Below are positions 61,755 through 64,000 of a stretch of DNA of 64,000 nt, piece after piece; the first letter of the stretch is position 1; each line of letters begins with the position of its first letter. The stretch is from Plectrocnemia conspersa. Its lineage: Eukaryota; Arthropoda; Insecta; Trichoptera; Polycentropodidae. The DNA is taken from assembly GCA_009617715.1 (NCBI GenBank), contig VTFK01000143.1, positions 620,001 through 684,000 on the forward strand, written 5' to 3'. The translations under genes were made by a program, and so were the position numbers. Below the pieces are notes generated by a model. It made no database searches and was not told the origin of the DNA. It saw only the letters and a list, made by a program, of their open reading frames with translations.

Positions 61755-62150
61755 CATTAATAGTTATTGACCTCAGAAAGGCATTTGACACAATTAACCA
61801 CTCGATTATTTTATGAAAAATAAAATGCAACTAATTGTGGAGATTTATCAAATTAAAAGTTCAATTTGTATCATGTGGTGTACTGCAGGGATTAATTTTG
61901 CGACCTATTTTATTAATTATATATATAAATTATAAAATAAATAATGAACCATATTGTATGCCATTATCAAATATTATTATGTCATTGTTTGTGTTTTTTG
62001 TCGGAATTCAATACCATACTTAGCAATAGAAGATTGGAGGGCTTGCGTATCGAGCATTTTCTTTCAATCATCTCTTTTGGAAAAGGAGTTAAATTCCGTC
62101 AAAAGTATAAAAATTGACATACATAATATGAATATCAGTGTCACATAGGT
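61755..62150 (+). pseudogene. non-LTR retrotransposon RT fragment, second type
   Basis: VIDLRKAFDTINHSII at about 61765-61815 is the RT motif with the first catalytic Asp. After a deletion, FVSCGVLQGLILRPILL and YINYK (61862-61940) match the GVPQGSVLGPxLFxLYIN block. LEKELNSVKSIKID near 62079 fits the post-YADDT helix. The YADDT motif itself is not intact. It is a truncated dead copy, distinct from the fragment at 57060-57700. Confidence 0.75.
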
Positions 62151-64000
62151 ATTTTTTTATTTTTTTTTAAATTTATGTGTAATTCTAATTTAATTGCCGG
62201 GTGATTCTGCAATTTATGGAATCCTTTCGAATGGAGTTTTGTTTTTCTTTTTTGTAAATTAAGTTGCTATATTTTTTATTTTATTTATTTACTTTTATAT
62301 TAATTTTATTTCATTGCTATTATATAGCATTATTTGATTTTTTTAATAACAATAAAAAAATACACATGTACATAATAACTGGAATAAGAACCAATATCAA
62401 GATTGGTTCCATTGTTTTGTTAAATATTTACTAAAAAACCCTGAAGAATTGAACGTAAACATATTGCAGGGTACAGAATCGAATCAATTTTATCCACAAT
62501 ATTACTCCATTTAATCCTAATTATTAAAAAATGAGGCATACAAATATATAAACACATATGTATATAAAGCAATTAAAAAACCACAACATCTAAAATATAC
62601 AGATGAATTAAAGTCAAATTCATATCGAATTATTAGATAAATTAAATATACATTATTTAAATGAAAAAAAAATAAAATCAATTCCTCAATTCTCGTTTTT
62701 TATTAAGAGATACAAACTTATTAAATGTATTTAGGATATTATTTTTAACATAGCCTTCGAAGTATGTGCTCAAAATAATATGCTTAATAGATAAATAGTC
62801 CTAAGCTTAATAATTTAAATCATTAATTTACGTATTTATTACTAGAATTAGGTTTATTTTTCTGCATTTTTAGTCTTGTAATAAACGTTTATATATAAAA
62901 TAAAAAAATATGTGATAGATTGAGACGATATTACATCGAAAATCTGACTCATTAATTTAATAAAAACAAAACTCTCACTGTCGAAATATCTTTAAAAGGT
63001 TATATTCAATTCACCTTTTAAATAACAAATGTCAGCTATTTAACACACGCGGCTTAAAGATATATGTTAATGCTAAAATTACAAATTTCAGTGAAAAAAC
63101 TGATACGTCTCAAATATATAATGCGTGGTTAAGTATAAGCTTAATTGAACTATGAAATAAAATCCATCAAAACATATCCACAAATCCATCAGAATTAATA
63201 TCTTTAACTCAATGTACTGGAAATCTTGATCCCTCGAAGAATCGTACGTTCTACGTCACCACAATTAGTCTTATCTATATATAGACGTTGTTATATACCT
63301 ATATGTATAATAAATAATTAGAGCAGTGTTCCTAATGTTTTATTAAATAATATAACAGCATGAGAGGCAGATATTTTAATGGATAATAAGAGGTAAATTC
63401 ATTTTAACTTATGTTTAGTTCATTTTCGCAATTTGAATGCAATAATTGGATTTCCATATGTAGTGTCTTGAGCTGTATTTATTTTATTACATGTTACGAT
63501 ATGATAATATTGACGTTTTTATGACTTATTCGATTTAATGTCGTCGGAGCGAATTATCGAACTCAATGCGGTTTTGATACACGTTTGATTTTATATACGC
63601 AGAATATTGTGATACATATCAAATTGCATGCGCTCGCATGGCGAGTTCCTATTGTATTGACCAATCTCAGACGATAAACGCCACATGGTGCCTCAGGCTC
63701 TCGATTGTCATGATCTCGCTGATATATTGGACTGTCATCTCAATGCAAACATATGTTATGCACTGGTCTGCATCTATTTAAGCAAACACAAAGCCGGTGG
63801 TACGCCGCGAGGGTCCAATATGCCATTTTACCTGTGCCCAGGACGAATTAAAGCCGAAGATTTGAAAGCGATTAGCTAAAGTCAACGATCTGGCGCTCTG
63901 TTTGATTTGCATATGAATACGCATACGTGTTCCGCGATGACCGAAAAAAGAACGACATGAAAGTTCGTGGACTCGACGGTCAACAGATTAATCATTCGCA
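62151..64000. other. non-coding, no gene recognised
   Basis: AT-rich to about 63500; the last 450 bases are GC-balanced. The frame 63685-63879 has no family resemblance and does not match the GH47 domain expected downstream of the mannosidase exon. Confidence 0.5.

Larger units (their letters stand above)
22531..64000 (+). other. probable first intron of the mannosidase gene (at least 41 kb)
   Basis: The first coding exon ends at a splice donor. No segment downstream encodes the expected MMKHAWNNY-type start of the GH47 domain on the plus strand. The region is therefore most simply one long intron extending beyond the window, filled with mobile elements and unique non-coding DNA. An undetected gene end followed by intergenic DNA is the alternative. 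Confidence 0.45.

Overview
The window is eukaryotic and looks like an insect nuclear genome. It is AT-rich, has GT-AG introns, and carries two plus-strand genes whose best-recognised relatives are Drosophila echinus (the USP53/USP54 family) and Golgi alpha-mannosidase I (alpha-Man-Ia, formerly mas-1). The order of insect cannot be fixed from the sequence. There is no prokaryotic, organellar or viral gene content, and no CRISPR, rRNA or convincing tRNA gene.

Layout. 1-3300 is AT-rich sequence with no gene; it holds a degenerate tandem repeat interrupted by a palindromic insertion. 3380-4253 holds a candidate promoter and 5' leader region, with a cluster of CAGGTA motifs. A coding exon at 4326-4880 encodes a basic, Ser-rich N-terminus with four 9-residue SLQK repeats; it is probably the first coding exon of the echinus-like gene. 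The conserved USP body lies at 9797-10099, 13747-13890 and 14370-19645, all plus strand, with phase-0 junctions and clear splice signals. A one-base frameshift lies in an A8 run (17305-17312) inside the long last exon. The expected upstream exon carrying the catalytic-cysteine box was not found. Polyadenylation signals follow at 19938-19947.

After about 2 kb, a very GC-rich exon (21943-22530) encodes the cytoplasmic tail, membrane anchor and stem of Golgi mannosidase I. Its GH47 catalytic exons are not visible, so 22531-64000 is probably a first intron of more than 41 kb, although intergenic DNA or undetected exons cannot be excluded.

That 41 kb is a mosaic. It contains mobile-element debris: an inactivated mariner; a deleted hAT with 11-bp TIRs and a perfect 8-bp target duplication; a Tc1/mariner-type remnant; two non-LTR RT fragments; two copies of a 1.1-kb TIR element; several MITE-like inverted repeats; and a SINE-like family. 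A dispersed repeat family rich in TTTTCACCGGTA/ACCAGTGAAAATA motifs is also present. Between these are non-repetitive stretches of more balanced base composition with no recognisable exon, which are candidates for conserved non-coding DNA.

The two genes need not be functionally linked. One is a ubiquitin-protease-family regulator and the other an N-glycan trimming enzyme. I saw no clearly new biological system. The points most worth checking are the A8 frameshift, the missing cysteine-box exon, the CAGGTA cluster and the large intron's content.
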